A stretch of 64,000 nucleotides of DNA from Galbula dea (lineage: Eukaryota; Chordata; Aves; Piciformes; Galbulidae). This document shows positions 53,921 to 64,000 of the stretch, piece by piece. A program made the position numbers and the translations under genes. The DNA is taken from assembly GCA_013399015.1 (NCBI GenBank), contig VWZX01006843.1, positions 186,001-250,000 of the forward strand, in the 5' to 3' direction. Numbering within the stretch: the stretch's first letter is position 1; each line of letters opens with the position of its first letter. The notes beneath the pieces were generated by a model, which had not been told where the DNA came from, did no database searches, and saw only the letters and a list, made by a program, of their open reading frames with translations.

Positions 53921-54656
53921 AAGTGTACCCAAGGTCAAATACTTCATACTGTGGGTATGAAGATTGAGGTATTTTTGAAGGAGGTTTTAAAGAGATGTTT
54001 CCTATTTGTGATGGAAGGGAAACAAATTAATTAGTAGAAGTGGCATTAGTTCATCTGAAGAAAAAAGAAAAAAAGATAGAAAATGAACCAGGTAAAGATC
54101 TGACAACAGAATCAACAGAAACCCTGTAAGAACTCCCTAAGAAATTCTGAGTTTGAGTTAAATTATTTGCCCTGACTGAAATGGAATCTGTTATTATGTT
54201 ACTAAAACTGTTTCAAAACCAAAACTAGAGTGTTGACACACCAATCCCTTGGCACATCCTTTCCCCTTCTCAGGGAAAATTGTTTGAAAAATTGTGGCCA
54301 AGTATTCAATTTTTTTGAGAGAATGTGTGTGCCTGCATGTAAGACTTCTCAGACTTTAATGTCTAAGAAGAAAGGAAATAACTTGGTAATTATATACTTG
54401 CTACATCAAAAAGTATAGAAATATCCAACAAAATATAGTACACAATTTAAAAAAAGGGTAAAATCAAGGGGTATTGCTTTATGAGGGAAATGTAATCCTT
54501 TCTCAAACACATAGCTGTACAAATTAACTTGTTAAAGTAGAAAGTTACAGAAATGAGGGGTTCATGTTATCACAGTCTCCATTTTTCAAGCTGCTGACAT
54601 TTTTGTCCAGTGACCTGTGGTCTGAGTGTTTCCCTTTGGCCCCATCTCCTCCTTAG

Positions 54657-54694
54657 GAGTAAACCGGCTACAGAGCTTCACTTGGCACTAGCAG
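54657..54694 (+). other. Possible 38-base exon bounded by strong splice sites
   Basis: A pyrimidine-rich tract ending 'ctcctccttag' is followed by 38 bases and then a consensus donor CAG|GTGAGT. The length is not a multiple of three and no protein is recognisable. If real it would belong to a non-coding or unknown plus-strand transcript. Such pairs also arise by chance. Confidence 0.2.
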
Positions 54695-56485
54695 GTGAGT
54701 GACTGCCAGAGCAACCACTGCTCTGAGCGGAGCGAGCGGAAGGGATGTGATACTTCTGTGTTAAGGGGTGCTGGGGACCAAAGGTTTTCCAGCAAGAATA
54801 AAGAGCTGGTTAGGGCTGATGTCACTTATGACTCTCTGAACATTTCTCTAGGTGATTTGTAAGTCTGAGTAATGTCCCTTTGAAGCAGATTGCTTCTAAT
54901 TCTTTTCTTTGCCCTCTTACATAAAGAAATTAGGTTTCTTACTATGCATTCACAAGAAGAAAACTAACAAACTGGAGACAGAAAACACACAAACAAATGA
55001 AGAAACAAACTACCTTTTTCATAATGTTTACACTGCAATTTCTTAGAAGTATAAAAGAAGCAGAAAAAAACCCCAATGGTTGGTATAAGCATCCTATCAT
55101 GAATTTCTAAAATACAACAGACCTTACTTCATTTCAGGTACAGTAATGCCTTAAAGGCTACAGCAAAGCACTTAAACCCCAACCAGAATCCAGACTCCTT
55201 TTAACCAGCTCCCATTGAACAAGAGCTTTTTAGAAAACTGAGCCATGTTATATGTTAGCCAGAAGAAAACACTTAACAAGACAATCAACAAAAAGGCAAT
55301 GACATAAAATCTGTGGTCTTCAAAATAATATGTCATGTTTTTTCTTATATATTGGAAACATTTTTTAGTTTTACACAGAAACTTCGAAAGGTTTTCAATT
55401 CCTGGTATTGTAATTCAGTAAGTATATACAGCTACTTGTGAAACTAACTGTAGAGTGGTTTCAAAGGGTAGCATTTTATTACAACACATTTTTCTTTCTG
55501 TAATTATTTGAAATATACATTTGAATTACTCAATAGGAGGACTGCTTCTTCTATCAGTCCATTCCCTCCCTTTCCTCTCTTCAACTGCCATCAGCATTTC
55601 TCTCTCCTGCTGTTTGCTGAATTATTGTAATGGAGATACTATTAGTGAATCATTCTAACTTTGTGTGGTCAATATTTCCAGCAACCAAGAAATAGAAGCC
55701 AAGGGTGGTTTTTCATGAAAGCATGGTCATTCTGGACAAAAAGTAAAACCTATTCAGCAGCCACACTATGCAACAGCAGACTGTTTTCTTTTTAAAATCA
55801 ATATAATGATAGATTCTTAAGGTTCCTGATATAAAAAAAAAGAAGTTGCTTTTCATCCTGCAAAGTATTTCTAGTTTAGAATAACTTTCAATGGCAGTTT
55901 TGCTGACTGAAGGACATATTTAAAAATAGAAAAAATGATACAAAGTCCAAACAAATTTTTACAACTAAAGCAGCTGTGACTCAACTTAAAAATACATGCA
56001 ACAGTAACATCTTTCTTTTTCAGTCCTCAGATTTATGTAGAAAACTACTTCTTTAAAGCAGAGGTAACATCCTTGCAGAACAAGAATGGTCTAAATATTA
56101 ATGGTCCTAAAGTCAAATATTCCAGAGAGCCCACAGTCGGTCAATACAACCACCTCAAAGACAGAAGATCAGAGAAACTAGGGTAAAGGAGATACCTGAT
56201 GATTTGGCAGCAAGCAAAACCTCCAGAGGTTTGGACATCTGCTGGGCATCTTGGCCTGTGTATGAAAATGCTCCTCAGCATGGCAGCAGTACCAGAAAAA
56301 AGGCACCTTCTGCCCAACAAACTAGGATCTAAATGTGCAGCAAAGTTAATCTTTCTGTATTTTCCAAAAGCACATTCAAGAACTGATCTCTCCACGGAAA
56401 AACAAAATGAGATGCAAACATTGCCTTGTCTTAAATTAGGTACTCACCAATAGTTAACACACCCCTTTGAAATGATAGAAAAAGT

Positions 56486-56490
<5 letters not shown>

Positions 56491-56529
<39 letters not shown>

Positions 56530-56538
56530 TACACACAT
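56491..56538. repeat. TA/CA compound microsatellite
   Basis: About 13 TA units pass into CA/TACA units. Likely length-polymorphic. Confidence 0.92.
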
Positions 56539-58219
56539 CACCCAAACCCAAGGAATAACCAACAGTTACACATGCCTGAAGAGATTAGTATGGGTAGAAA
56601 CATTTGGCTTGTGGGAGTGGGTGGAAGGGGAAAAATTTTAATCAAATCCATTACCTGGTTATTGATTTCTCTTTGCCAGACTGATCCTGTAGAATACTTA
56701 TAAAGCCTTTGACTTTGAGATGTTTGGGCAAAGATATTGGATTAGACTAAGCAAAAGCTGAGCTTCTTATGTAATCTCTCATATTTCATTTATATGTGAT
56801 TTATTCCTTTGTCCAGCAGAGGCTTTTTATTGATAAAAATAATGAGATTGAGAATCCCAAAGGAAATCTAATGCCCACCCACTCAAACATGTTTGTAAGC
56901 AAAACCAGTAGGCTTTGTAGGCCTGAGAGAGAATGATGTTATGTGAAAGCTGTTTTCTTGTATAAAAAGTATGAAGCTTGCCAAAGATTTTGAGACAAAC
57001 AAAGCTACTTTTGAAATTAAAATTTTGTAATACTTGAAAACACCAAGTACACAGCTAATACTGTACACTGGGGAACTGACTGAAAGACTTCTGAAAGAGT
57101 TTTTTCTTTGCAGAGTAAATGAATGTAACTTTTTTCTTTCAACTTCCTGTATTAGCTCAGCTTGATAAAACATCTTAACAAATGTCTCCTCTGCTAAATA
57201 CGATGTGTTACATAAAGCCAGTTAGATGACTGAAAATTAATTGTGCCACTCAAAAGAAGTTTCTAACCATTGTCAAATTTAATATATAATCCGATCACTA
57301 AAGGCTTTGTTGAACTGTAGGAGAGTCCTAGATTCTTTAAGAAATTAAATCATTATGCCTTTTCAATACAAAGGCTGTTCAAAAGTCTGAAGTAAAATGT
57401 AACAGACTATCTTGCACTTCTTTAATAGCTATCAATAGTCATAAAAGGATAAATAAAAACATATGCTTCTACAGTGAACCCTGAATTAGATTTTAATATC
57501 TTTAATTCAAAGCACAAATGAGAATAATTCTAATTCCACTGATAGCCAAGAGAGACCTTTGTGATTAACATGAGTCTTACAACTCCTTCTTATGTTAACG
57601 GTTAAAGCAGAGTAAATGGCTTTTAAGTCTCAGCCTCGTTTAATGTATAATGTGGAACTCCACATTTATGACTCAAAAACTAGCAGAAAAAGTCTTCTGA
57701 AGCTCACTGTTCATGAACCATTTATTAACAGTAATCTTCAAGATCCTTTCACTGAGAGGACCAAGACTGGTTGGTTGGCTCTGTGGCCAGACAGAAAGGC
57801 CAAATCCTTCTTCCTGGCTCTTAGATGTACACAGCAGCTTGCCCAACCAGCCTTGCTCTTCATTTGAACACTGAGCTTCTCATATCAATTATCCCTGAGA
57901 AACCTCACAGGGCAGAGAGGTCCCTTTGTTCCCCCATGTGTATCTACAGGCCATGGGCTGTGAGTATGGTTATCTACAAAGGCTAGTTTTGCCTTGTTTC
58001 AGCTCCTTACTCTCAGATCAAAAGAGACTGATTGTGAACCCACCTCAGCTTTTTTTCCCCAAGATTTCTGTATACAGAAACCCTGGGTCATCCAAAATGA
58101 AACCAACAATTCACTGAGTTGGTAGAACACGTTTCTGGGATGTGCTGCACTCGCTGCACATCTGCAGGACACCAAGGCAGCATGTGCTCAGTATACCTAA
58201 CACATCTGGAAGTAACAGC

Positions 58220-58894
58220 TGTCCTGGTTTGGGTTAGAACAGACCTAATCCAGTTCAGAGATTTTACTTCTTAGTTAGAACTCCTCTGAGAAACTGCACT
58301 AAAACTAGCATGTTTTTTTGCAGACACTGCTAGCTTCTAGCAGTGATAAGGCCTAATGTTTAGATTTATTTCCAGGGATTGGTATACAAGCGAGGTCACT
58401 GCTGAACCTTATGTCTCACGGTGGGGGGTGCAGGGTAAAGGCTGCACCTTCAGGGAGGAGCAGACAAGACAGGTGACCCTAAACTGATCAACTAAAGTAC
58501 TGCATCCCATATATGTCATATTCAATATATAAACTGGGGTCAGCTCCCCCTTGTTAGATTGTTCTTCCCTCTTGGTTCCTACTTCTCCTGTGCTTTGGTG
58601 GTCAGCATCAGGGGAGAACTCTATCTGTTCTGCTCTCGATCCTGATCCATAAGTTCCTGCATCCAGTACCAGGATCCAGCCCCTGAGCCTGACTCTCATC
58701 TGCTGTTGAGGCTTTCTGCTGTATATATTTCATTTATTGTTCTTATTATTACTAAGTAGTTTGAGTTTTATTTTCCAATCCACAAGTCTCTGTCTCTCTT
58801 ATCCCCTTTCCCTTCCTGTGGGGAGGGTGGAAGACGGGGTAAAAGGGAGCATTTGTCATTGGGTTAGTGGTTGGCCCAGCCTAGACCCTCAACA
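58220..58894 (+). mobile_element. Solo LTR of an ERVL-type endogenous retrovirus
   Basis: A 675-base block beginning 'tgtcctggtttgggttagaa' and ending 'gcctagaccctcaaca'. It thus has TG...CA ends and resembles avian ERVL-family LTRs, which start TGTCCTGGTTT and end in a GCCTAAACC-like segment. A TATA-like 'aatatataaac' lies near 58528, and a C/T-rich stretch with 'ccctttcccttcctgtgggg' lies near the 3' end. No gag, pol or env sequence flanks it, so it is a solo LTR left by recombination. A 5-base target duplication is not evident (flanks 'acagc' and 'atacc'), which suggests age or a boundary error of a few bases. Confidence 0.8.
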
Positions 58895-60764
58895 ATACCA
58901 AACTGGAAGTGAATTTCAGAGCAATACAGTGGCTACATAGTGAACTATCTGGGAGGCCCAGGTCTTGTGTAGACAAGTTTGGGACTGGGCAGTAATCCCA
59001 CGTAAACACACACAACACTTTAACACCACCAGAAAACCGATCTGGACAACAACAAATTGTAGGATACTTGAGCACATCACAGCTGAAACTTTTCCATGAT
59101 GGAGCTTGAAAATGTCCCTGATGGAGCCAAATTCTCAGCCTGTTCTTTCCTCAATATCTCAGAGAACTTCCTTTGGTCCTGAATGGATTAACACCTATTG
59201 TGTAACCTTAGCATGACTGTTGATCCTGTCTGGGCAGTGGTTCTAGGGGATGGCTGATAATAAAAGCCAACACTGACTCCAAACCTTTCTTCCTTTCTGT
59301 AGATTTTTTGAAGAGCCCCAAAAGTGTATGTGAGGATGTCTAACTAGAAAGAGTCTCCAGTAGCACGGTAAAATCACATAACTTGATGTTAAATTACAGC
59401 TTACATAAAGACAAATGTTGCTCTATTTAACTAAAACTGGCAAATGTTAGCTTGTAGCAACATTTTGTACATCCTGGAATACTAACTTAAGCTAGTTTGA
59501 CCTGGAAGTCTCTCTACTTTCACCAAATAACTATAGCATCGATACTTGAAAGTTAGCACATTAGACAAAAAGACATAATAGAAAATTCCTGTTTGTTCTC
59601 ATAGAAATAAAAATAAATCTAAGTCTGGCATTAGGAATTATTGAAGTATGAGGAGGAATATCTTTGATGTCAGTAGAATCTTTTAAATTATCCTGTTATT
59701 GTGACTAGAGAACCTAGTCACTCAATGTGTCATCAAAAGCTTTTCATTTGCTGAGGCTTCATGGACCTGGTACAGTTTTAGTTATTTGAAAAATACAATT
59801 TGCAATATATAACCAAAAAGAAAGCAGCCATTTATTTTATTATCAGACTATCTGTTTGACTCTTTTCATACCTTCTTTCTCAAGACACACTGGTATATGA
59901 GAATATTATCTTTGACAAGAAGATTGGTGTGGTTTGACGCATCGGCACCTACTAGTGACAGGACATTCCTCACCAGTTAAGTCTGTAGCAGGCCAAGAGC
60001 TGTAGAGGTGTAGGACAGAAAAAGCAGCATTCTCCCTGCTTGGAACTCACCTTGATAATCAAAGAAGTATGGGCTCTCAAACTAAAAGCATGTCCACTGT
60101 GAAATTCTGAAGATGCACATGTACCTGCCAAGCTGTCAAGTCTGATTTTTGCTCCTCAGTGTTTCCCTTCTTCTCCAAGCACAAGTCCTCCGATACAGAG
60201 CGAGCAATGAGCAATGTCAGATTCTGCCTGTTACCTCTGAACAACTGATCATGGCTGGCTTGAAATCCAGTCTGCCTCTCCTCCTGTGAATGTCTTCCCT
60301 TCTAAATGTTGCCATTCTCTCCCATCACTGCTGAGAGGTTTCTCCACACCCTCCCTCCATTCCTCAATTACTGGTAGGCTTTGCAGTCAATCCTTTTTTC
60401 CACGTTCAAATTCATCTCTGGATAGTTTCTTCACAAGCCCAAATGATGACATGATAAAAAAATAATATTAAAATAATATTAAAAATAAAATCAGGGACTT
60501 AACTGAGCAAGAAATTTCAGTTTCTTGTTATATTCTGAATTCAATTCTACTGACGAATTTAGGGCTTTTTAAGCCTTAAAATTTATTGTACAATGAGGAA
60601 ATCACTTTAACAGAGTATCTTACTTCCACAATTTCCTGTTTATCAGTCAGTGCTCTTTAAAACTTCAAGAAAATATCTCTATCCTGGCCCCTTTCTCTCA
60701 CTCAGGACTGTCAGCAACACTTTTGATTTTGACTCAAGACGCCACTATCGTCCTCAGTTGTGGA
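58895..60764. other. Non-coding stretch, no gene recognised
   Basis: AT-rich DNA between the solo LTR and a CR1 copy. It includes a short AATATTAAA tandem near 60460-60490. No exon or RNA gene is seen. Confidence 0.5.
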
Positions 60765-60909
60765 AGCCTCATCCCTGGAAGGCCAGGCTTGATAAGGCCC
60801 TGGGTAACCTGGTCTAGTGGATGGTGTCTCTGCCAGGCAGGGTGGTTGGAACTAGATGATCTTTAAGTTCTCTCCCAACTCTGGCAATTCTACGATTCTA
60901 TGATTCTAT
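60765..60909 (+). repeat. CR1 LINE 3' fragment
   Basis: Sense CR1 tail: 'aagcctcatccctggaaggc', then 'taacctggtctagtgg', 'ggttggaactagatgatctt' and 'ctcccaactctggcaattct', ending with three ATTCTATG-like units. It belongs to the 'tggaactagatgatcttta' type of CR1. Confidence 0.93.
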
Positions 60910-62649
60910 AACTGCTGGGGTATTTTTTGGTATAATAAACAAATGAATAACAGTTTTGATTTCTTTCCTCAGTAACTATGAGAATTGAAACAGCAACAGA
61001 AAAGATACAAACAATTCCATTTCTGTCTTGGGTGAACAAGATATTTCAAAGGAGTTGACAAAGTGACAATTTTCAGTGCAAGTTTTAAATAGCTTAAAAT
61101 TTAAATAGCTTTAAATAAGCTTTAAGAACCTACAGTTTGTATTTCTTTTCAATTCGGAAACTCATTGTATTCCATAGACTCTGACAATGTTTGCATGAAA
61201 AGGGCTGCAAGCCTTCTAGAAGAGTTGACTTGATTAATGCTTAATATTTAATATTTATGAATATATTAAGGCCACACATGTGGAGAAGGAATACAATATT
61301 TTATTACTGTGCACTGGGATTTTATCGGACATTAACAAACACCTTTGCTATGCTGCAGAGCTTGATTCCTTAGCCACCCAGGAAGGTTAGCAATAAAAGT
61401 AAATAAATCTAATACATGCCAAGAAATATCTTACTGCAATTACAGTATGGTTCTTAAAGGTGCAGCATTAACATCCTCAGCTTGTTCTGGAAACTGGCAG
61501 AAGATGCAGATTTTTGTCTGCTATGCCAAACATTCAGGTCACCTGGTATCCACAGGTACATTACACAGCTTTTCTCCAGCTATCCAGATTTTTAACAGGA
61601 AGCTTGTATTGGATGACTGGCAGGAGTCATTCTGACTCCATTCATACATATAAAAGATAAGTTGGAAAATATTCCTAAATTTTTCAACAGTGACAGGAAT
61701 TCATCTGCAAAGCTTCAAAAAGGAAGCATTATTCTCCTCCCTCCTTCCAGCTGCTCCACTCTGTACAGAATAGGACCCGTTTGAAGTTTTACTTTTATTC
61801 AAAAAGCTCAAGGCAACATTCTGCTCTCAGGTCCTCTGGAAATACAACAACAGAGAAGTTCTGTTCTCCTCCTAGTCTGCTCCCCTTCATGTATTGTCCT
61901 GGGAGCCACTACCATGTGGGGAAAACACACATGGGGGACTAAGAACCTTTGTACAGATGAAAGAGCACTGGGTGCAATGTAAAAAAATGGTACATCACCA
62001 GATTCTGGAGCTTCAGCAAGCCATGCACTCTAACCTCACTCTACTTTGCTCAGATGTGAAAGATGTGTTTTCAAGCCAAAATCATGAAGGAATGAAGCAC
62101 TTTGTCAGCAAAGGAGAAAATAAGACTCCTCCATCCCCTTCACCTAATAACAGCTCTTCAGAAACTCCGTGGCCTTTGCCTCTGGTACTTAAGATATCGT
62201 TGCACATCAGTACTGGGAAGGATTTCTAATTATGACAATCCTCATCATTATCATGTATTAATCATTGGATAAGATTCAGAGCCTAAAACATTCCTAAACA
62301 TTCCTTTGCCCTTTTACTATATACAGGCAACTTCTTACTGCCAACCCACATTCTCTTATTACTCTTAGAGAAGCTGAGGATATACAAACCCAACAGCACA
62401 TTTAGCTCAAAGATTACAGATCTTCACAGCTACCAACAAGACTTGCACCTTTACCCATGTTTATACAGTGGTGACACAAAGACAACCATGAGAAAGATCC
62501 TTATTGAAGTGATAGTACACTGTGAACAGGTAAAAATGGATTTCTGGAATTATAAGTCATTTTCATATGCAAAAGAACAATTTAAATTCACATGAAAGCT
62601 CTAGATTTGTTTCTCCTCAAATTATTATTACTCTCAGTGTCAGTCTGTG
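60910..62649. other. Non-coding stretch, no gene recognised
   Basis: No repeat family or gene recognised. A 111-codon open frame at 61894-62229 on the plus strand has no resemblance to a family I know. A small imperfect tandem of TTTAAATAGCTT-like units lies at 61085-61130. Confidence 0.5.
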
Positions 62650-63216
62650 GATCATCCTGGTGATGTCTGAAGGTGATTTGAAAGCAGACTTGTGTGTGTG
62701 ACTGTATCCGATACTGTACTGATGGAAGCCTATTCAATCTAAGGCGACTGAAGGCCCACACTAAGACCTTAAATCATCTTGTCTGGGAGCTGGTCTATGC
62801 TGATGACGCCGCCCGTGTTGCACACACAGAAACAGCTCTGCAACGTTTAACATCCTGCTTTGCAGATGCTGCCGAGCTCTTTGGGCTAGAAGTCAGCTTA
62901 AAGAAGACAGAAGTTCTCTATCAACCGGCACCTCAGGAAGTCTTCCATCATCCCCATATCACCATTGGCGAATCAGAGCTCAAATCAGTTCAGAAGTTTA
63001 ATTACCTAGGTAGCCTCATCTCCTCGGATGGCAAGATTGATGGAGAGATAGACAACAGGCTAGCAAAGGCATATAATGCTTTTGGAAGGCTTCATAAAAG
63101 AGTTTGGCAAAATAAACACCTGAAGAAAAGTACAAAGATCAGAGTTTACAGAGCCATAGTGCTGTCTACTCTCTTGTACGGATCAGATTCATGGGTCATC
63201 TACCGCCACCACCTGC
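62650..63216 (+). mobile_element. RTE-type LINE, reverse transcriptase fragment (5'-truncated)
   Basis: From about 62694 the frame is open for 174 codons up to the assembly gap and encodes the second half of a reverse transcriptase. In order: an I-R-Y-x-T-D-G-S-L-F-N-L-R-R-L segment, the catalytic Y-A-D-D box (62796-62807), the L-K-K-T-E-V block, 'F-N-Y-L-G-S', the A-F-G-R-L-H-K-R-V-W thumb segment and 'L-Y-G-S-D-S-W'. This is the pattern of RTE-clade LINEs, whose enzyme copies element RNA at a nicked target. Upstream, E-G-D-L-K-A-D-L appears in another frame, so a frameshift lies in the GT run at about 62690, and the fingers and endonuclease domains are missing. The uninterrupted RT frame suggests a fairly young copy. 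The AviRTE family, patchily present in birds and in filarial nematodes, is a candidate, but I cannot confirm the family. Confidence 0.88.
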
Positions 63217-63452
63217 NNNNNNNNNNNNNNNNNNNNNNNNNNNNNNNNNNNNNNNNNNNNNNNNNNNNNNNNNNNNNNNNNNNNNNNNNNNNNNNNNNNN
63301 NNNNNNNNNNNNNNNNNNNNNNNNNNNNNNNNNNNNNNNNNNNNNNNNNNNNNNNNNNNNNNNNNNNNNNNNNNNNNNNNNNNNNNNNNNNNNNNNNNNN
63401 NNNNNNNNNNNNNNNNNNNNNNNNNNNNNNNNNNNNNNNNNNNNNNNNNNNN
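63217..63452. other. Assembly gap (236 N)
   Basis: Unknown bases, entirely within or between the RTE element and the LTR fragment that follows. Open frames drawn across it are meaningless. Confidence 0.99.
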
Positions 63453-63660
63453 ATGTTGCCTTCCCCCCTGAACCAGTCCCCTGCCCCTGTCAAACCTCAT
63501 TGGCTACACTCCCTTCTTCCTGTGTTACCCCCCAATCACATTCCCTTTTGTTAAACCCTTCCCGGGGGAGTATAAAAGCCCTGGGAGGTTTGAATAAATC
63601 ACTTTTCGCCCCTGGACCTCAGAGACTACACTTGTGATTCTTTCCACCCCAAGGAGGGAA
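63453..63660 (+). mobile_element. ERV LTR fragment inserted in the RTE element
   Basis: Immediately right of the gap is a GC-rich, promoter-like block unlike the RTE: an inverted CCAAT (ATTGG, 63499-63503), a CCAAT box (63532-63536), a TATA box TATAAAAG (63571-63578) and a polyadenylation signal AATAAA (63593-63598), followed by 'cctggacctcagagactaca'. This order fits the U3-R-U5 part of an endogenous retroviral LTR. The 5' end is lost in the gap, and the 3' end is uncertain, near 'gattctttcca' (63647) or a little beyond. RTE sequence resumes after it, so the LTR is the younger insertion. No retroviral genes are visible. Confidence 0.7.
63571..63598 (+). promoter_or_regulatory. LTR TATA box and polyadenylation signal
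   Basis: TATAAAAG at 63571 and AATAAA at 63593, only 22 bases apart, with CCAAT boxes upstream. This is a compact LTR promoter/polyadenylation module. Confidence 0.6.
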
Positions 63661-63870
63661 GGTGCTCACAGGAGAACATCATCTCAGAGACACAGCTGGC
63701 GGGGAGTCACCAGGAATCAATCCTGTCAGGAGTCTTTCTGCTGTGTCTTTTGCAACCGTACATGTCTATCTCGTATTGGACTTTTTAGCCACCAACGCGT
63801 GTGCAACAAACGTGGGTAGAGCCCTTCCCAAATCTTCGTTCGAGAAGCCTAGCCATGAGTTGAGTTGTGT
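63661..63870 (+). mobile_element. RTE-type LINE, C-terminal zinc knuckle and 3' end
   Basis: The plus-strand frame ending at the TAG at 63817-63819 encodes C-V-F-C-N-R-T-C-L-S-R-I-G-L-F-S-H-Q-R-V-C, with Cys/Cys/His/Cys positions as in the small C-terminal zinc finger of many RTE-clade ORF2 proteins (C-x2-C-x12-H-x3-C, with 'S-R-I-G-L-x-S-H'). It is therefore the end of the element whose RT lies at 62694-63216. The 3' untranslated part continues with 'atcttcgttcgagaagcc' and fades into 'ttgagttgtgtgtgtgac' near 63870. Sequence between the RT thumb and this finger is lost to the gap and the LTR insertion. Confidence 0.75.
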
Positions 63871-64000
63871 GTGTGACTGTGCCTGTGCTTCCTGTAGCTA
63901 CACAGGATATTTCCCAGCCCAAAAGTGGAGATTGATCTAAACCTGGTTTTACAGATGGAGAGAAGAAACAGAAGAGGAATGATCTAACAGAGGACAAAAA
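63871..64000. other. 3' flank of the RTE element
   Basis: Either the last part of the RTE 3' untranslated region or unique flank. It ends in an A-rich stretch at the window edge. No gene seen. Confidence 0.4.

Larger units (their letters stand above)
53921..58219. other. Non-coding stretch with a possible micro-exon and a TA/CA microsatellite
   Basis: No protein-coding gene recognised. A small GC-richer patch at 54640-54740 contains a possible short plus-strand exon (listed separately). A unique stretch at about 55490-55690 looks conserved in character. The microsatellite at 56491-56538 is listed separately. Confidence 0.5.

Noticed and set aside
56141..56395. 84-codon minus-strand frame considered as a WD40 exon
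   Set aside because: No WD40 residue pattern and no matching splice phase.
61894..62229. 111-codon plus-strand open frame
   Set aside because: No family resemblance and no supporting signals.
63189..63500. Open frames composed mainly of X residues on both strands
   Set aside because: Artefacts of translating the 236-base N gap.
62694..63554. 286-codon open frame running across the N gap
   Set aside because: Only the part before the gap is RTE reverse transcriptase. The part after the gap is LTR sequence read through by accident.

Overview
This window looks like a stretch of a bird genome. It is AT-rich and sparse in genes, and its interspersed repeats are mostly short 3' fragments of CR1 LINEs ending in the usual ATTCTATG/ATTCTGTG-type tails. 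There is also an ERVL-type solo LTR, a short ERV LTR fragment, and an RTE-type LINE. No prokaryotic features are present (no operons, ribosome binding sites or CRISPR).

The only cellular gene I can support is SPAG16 (the PF20 orthologue, a WD40 protein of the ciliary and sperm-flagellar central pair) on the minus strand. Two exons are recognisable, at 40539-40703 and 17712-17838, separated by an intron of about 22.7 kb. Most of the window would therefore be SPAG16 intron. Both exons keep AG/GT splice sites, the expected phase and many characteristic SPAG16 residues. However, each carries one in-frame TAG stop, and the first has also lost about 7 codons of a WD repeat. As read here, this copy could not make the C-terminal WD40 propeller, so it is either a SPAG16 pseudogene in this lineage or a decaying duplicate. 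I could not find the flanking SPAG16 exons.

Layout: 1-17.7 kb is non-coding with CR1 scraps at 2.2-2.7 kb. At 17.7 kb is the downstream SPAG16 exon. From 17.8 to 40.5 kb is intron, with CR1 copies at 24.8, 28.6 and 36.4 kb and a composite tRNA-Glu/CR1-tail SINE-like element at 29.46-29.63 kb. At 40.5 kb is the upstream SPAG16 exon. An old, long L3/CR1-like fragment lies at 41.5-42.6 kb, an unmerged assembly join at 42.94-43.00 kb, and a pair of related unclassified direct repeats at 43.9 and 45.6 kb. Further CR1 copies are at 48.8, 53.6 and 60.8 kb, and the solo LTR is at 58.22-58.89 kb. The right end (62.65-63.87 kb) holds a 5'-truncated RTE retrotransposon interrupted by a 236-base assembly gap and an LTR fragment.

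The observations most worth following up are the SPAG16 lesions, the tRNA-Glu-headed SINE and the RTE element. RTE elements are patchy in birds and one family (AviRTE) is known for horizontal transfer. Long stretches show nothing recognisable beyond simple repeats and possible conserved non-coding DNA.
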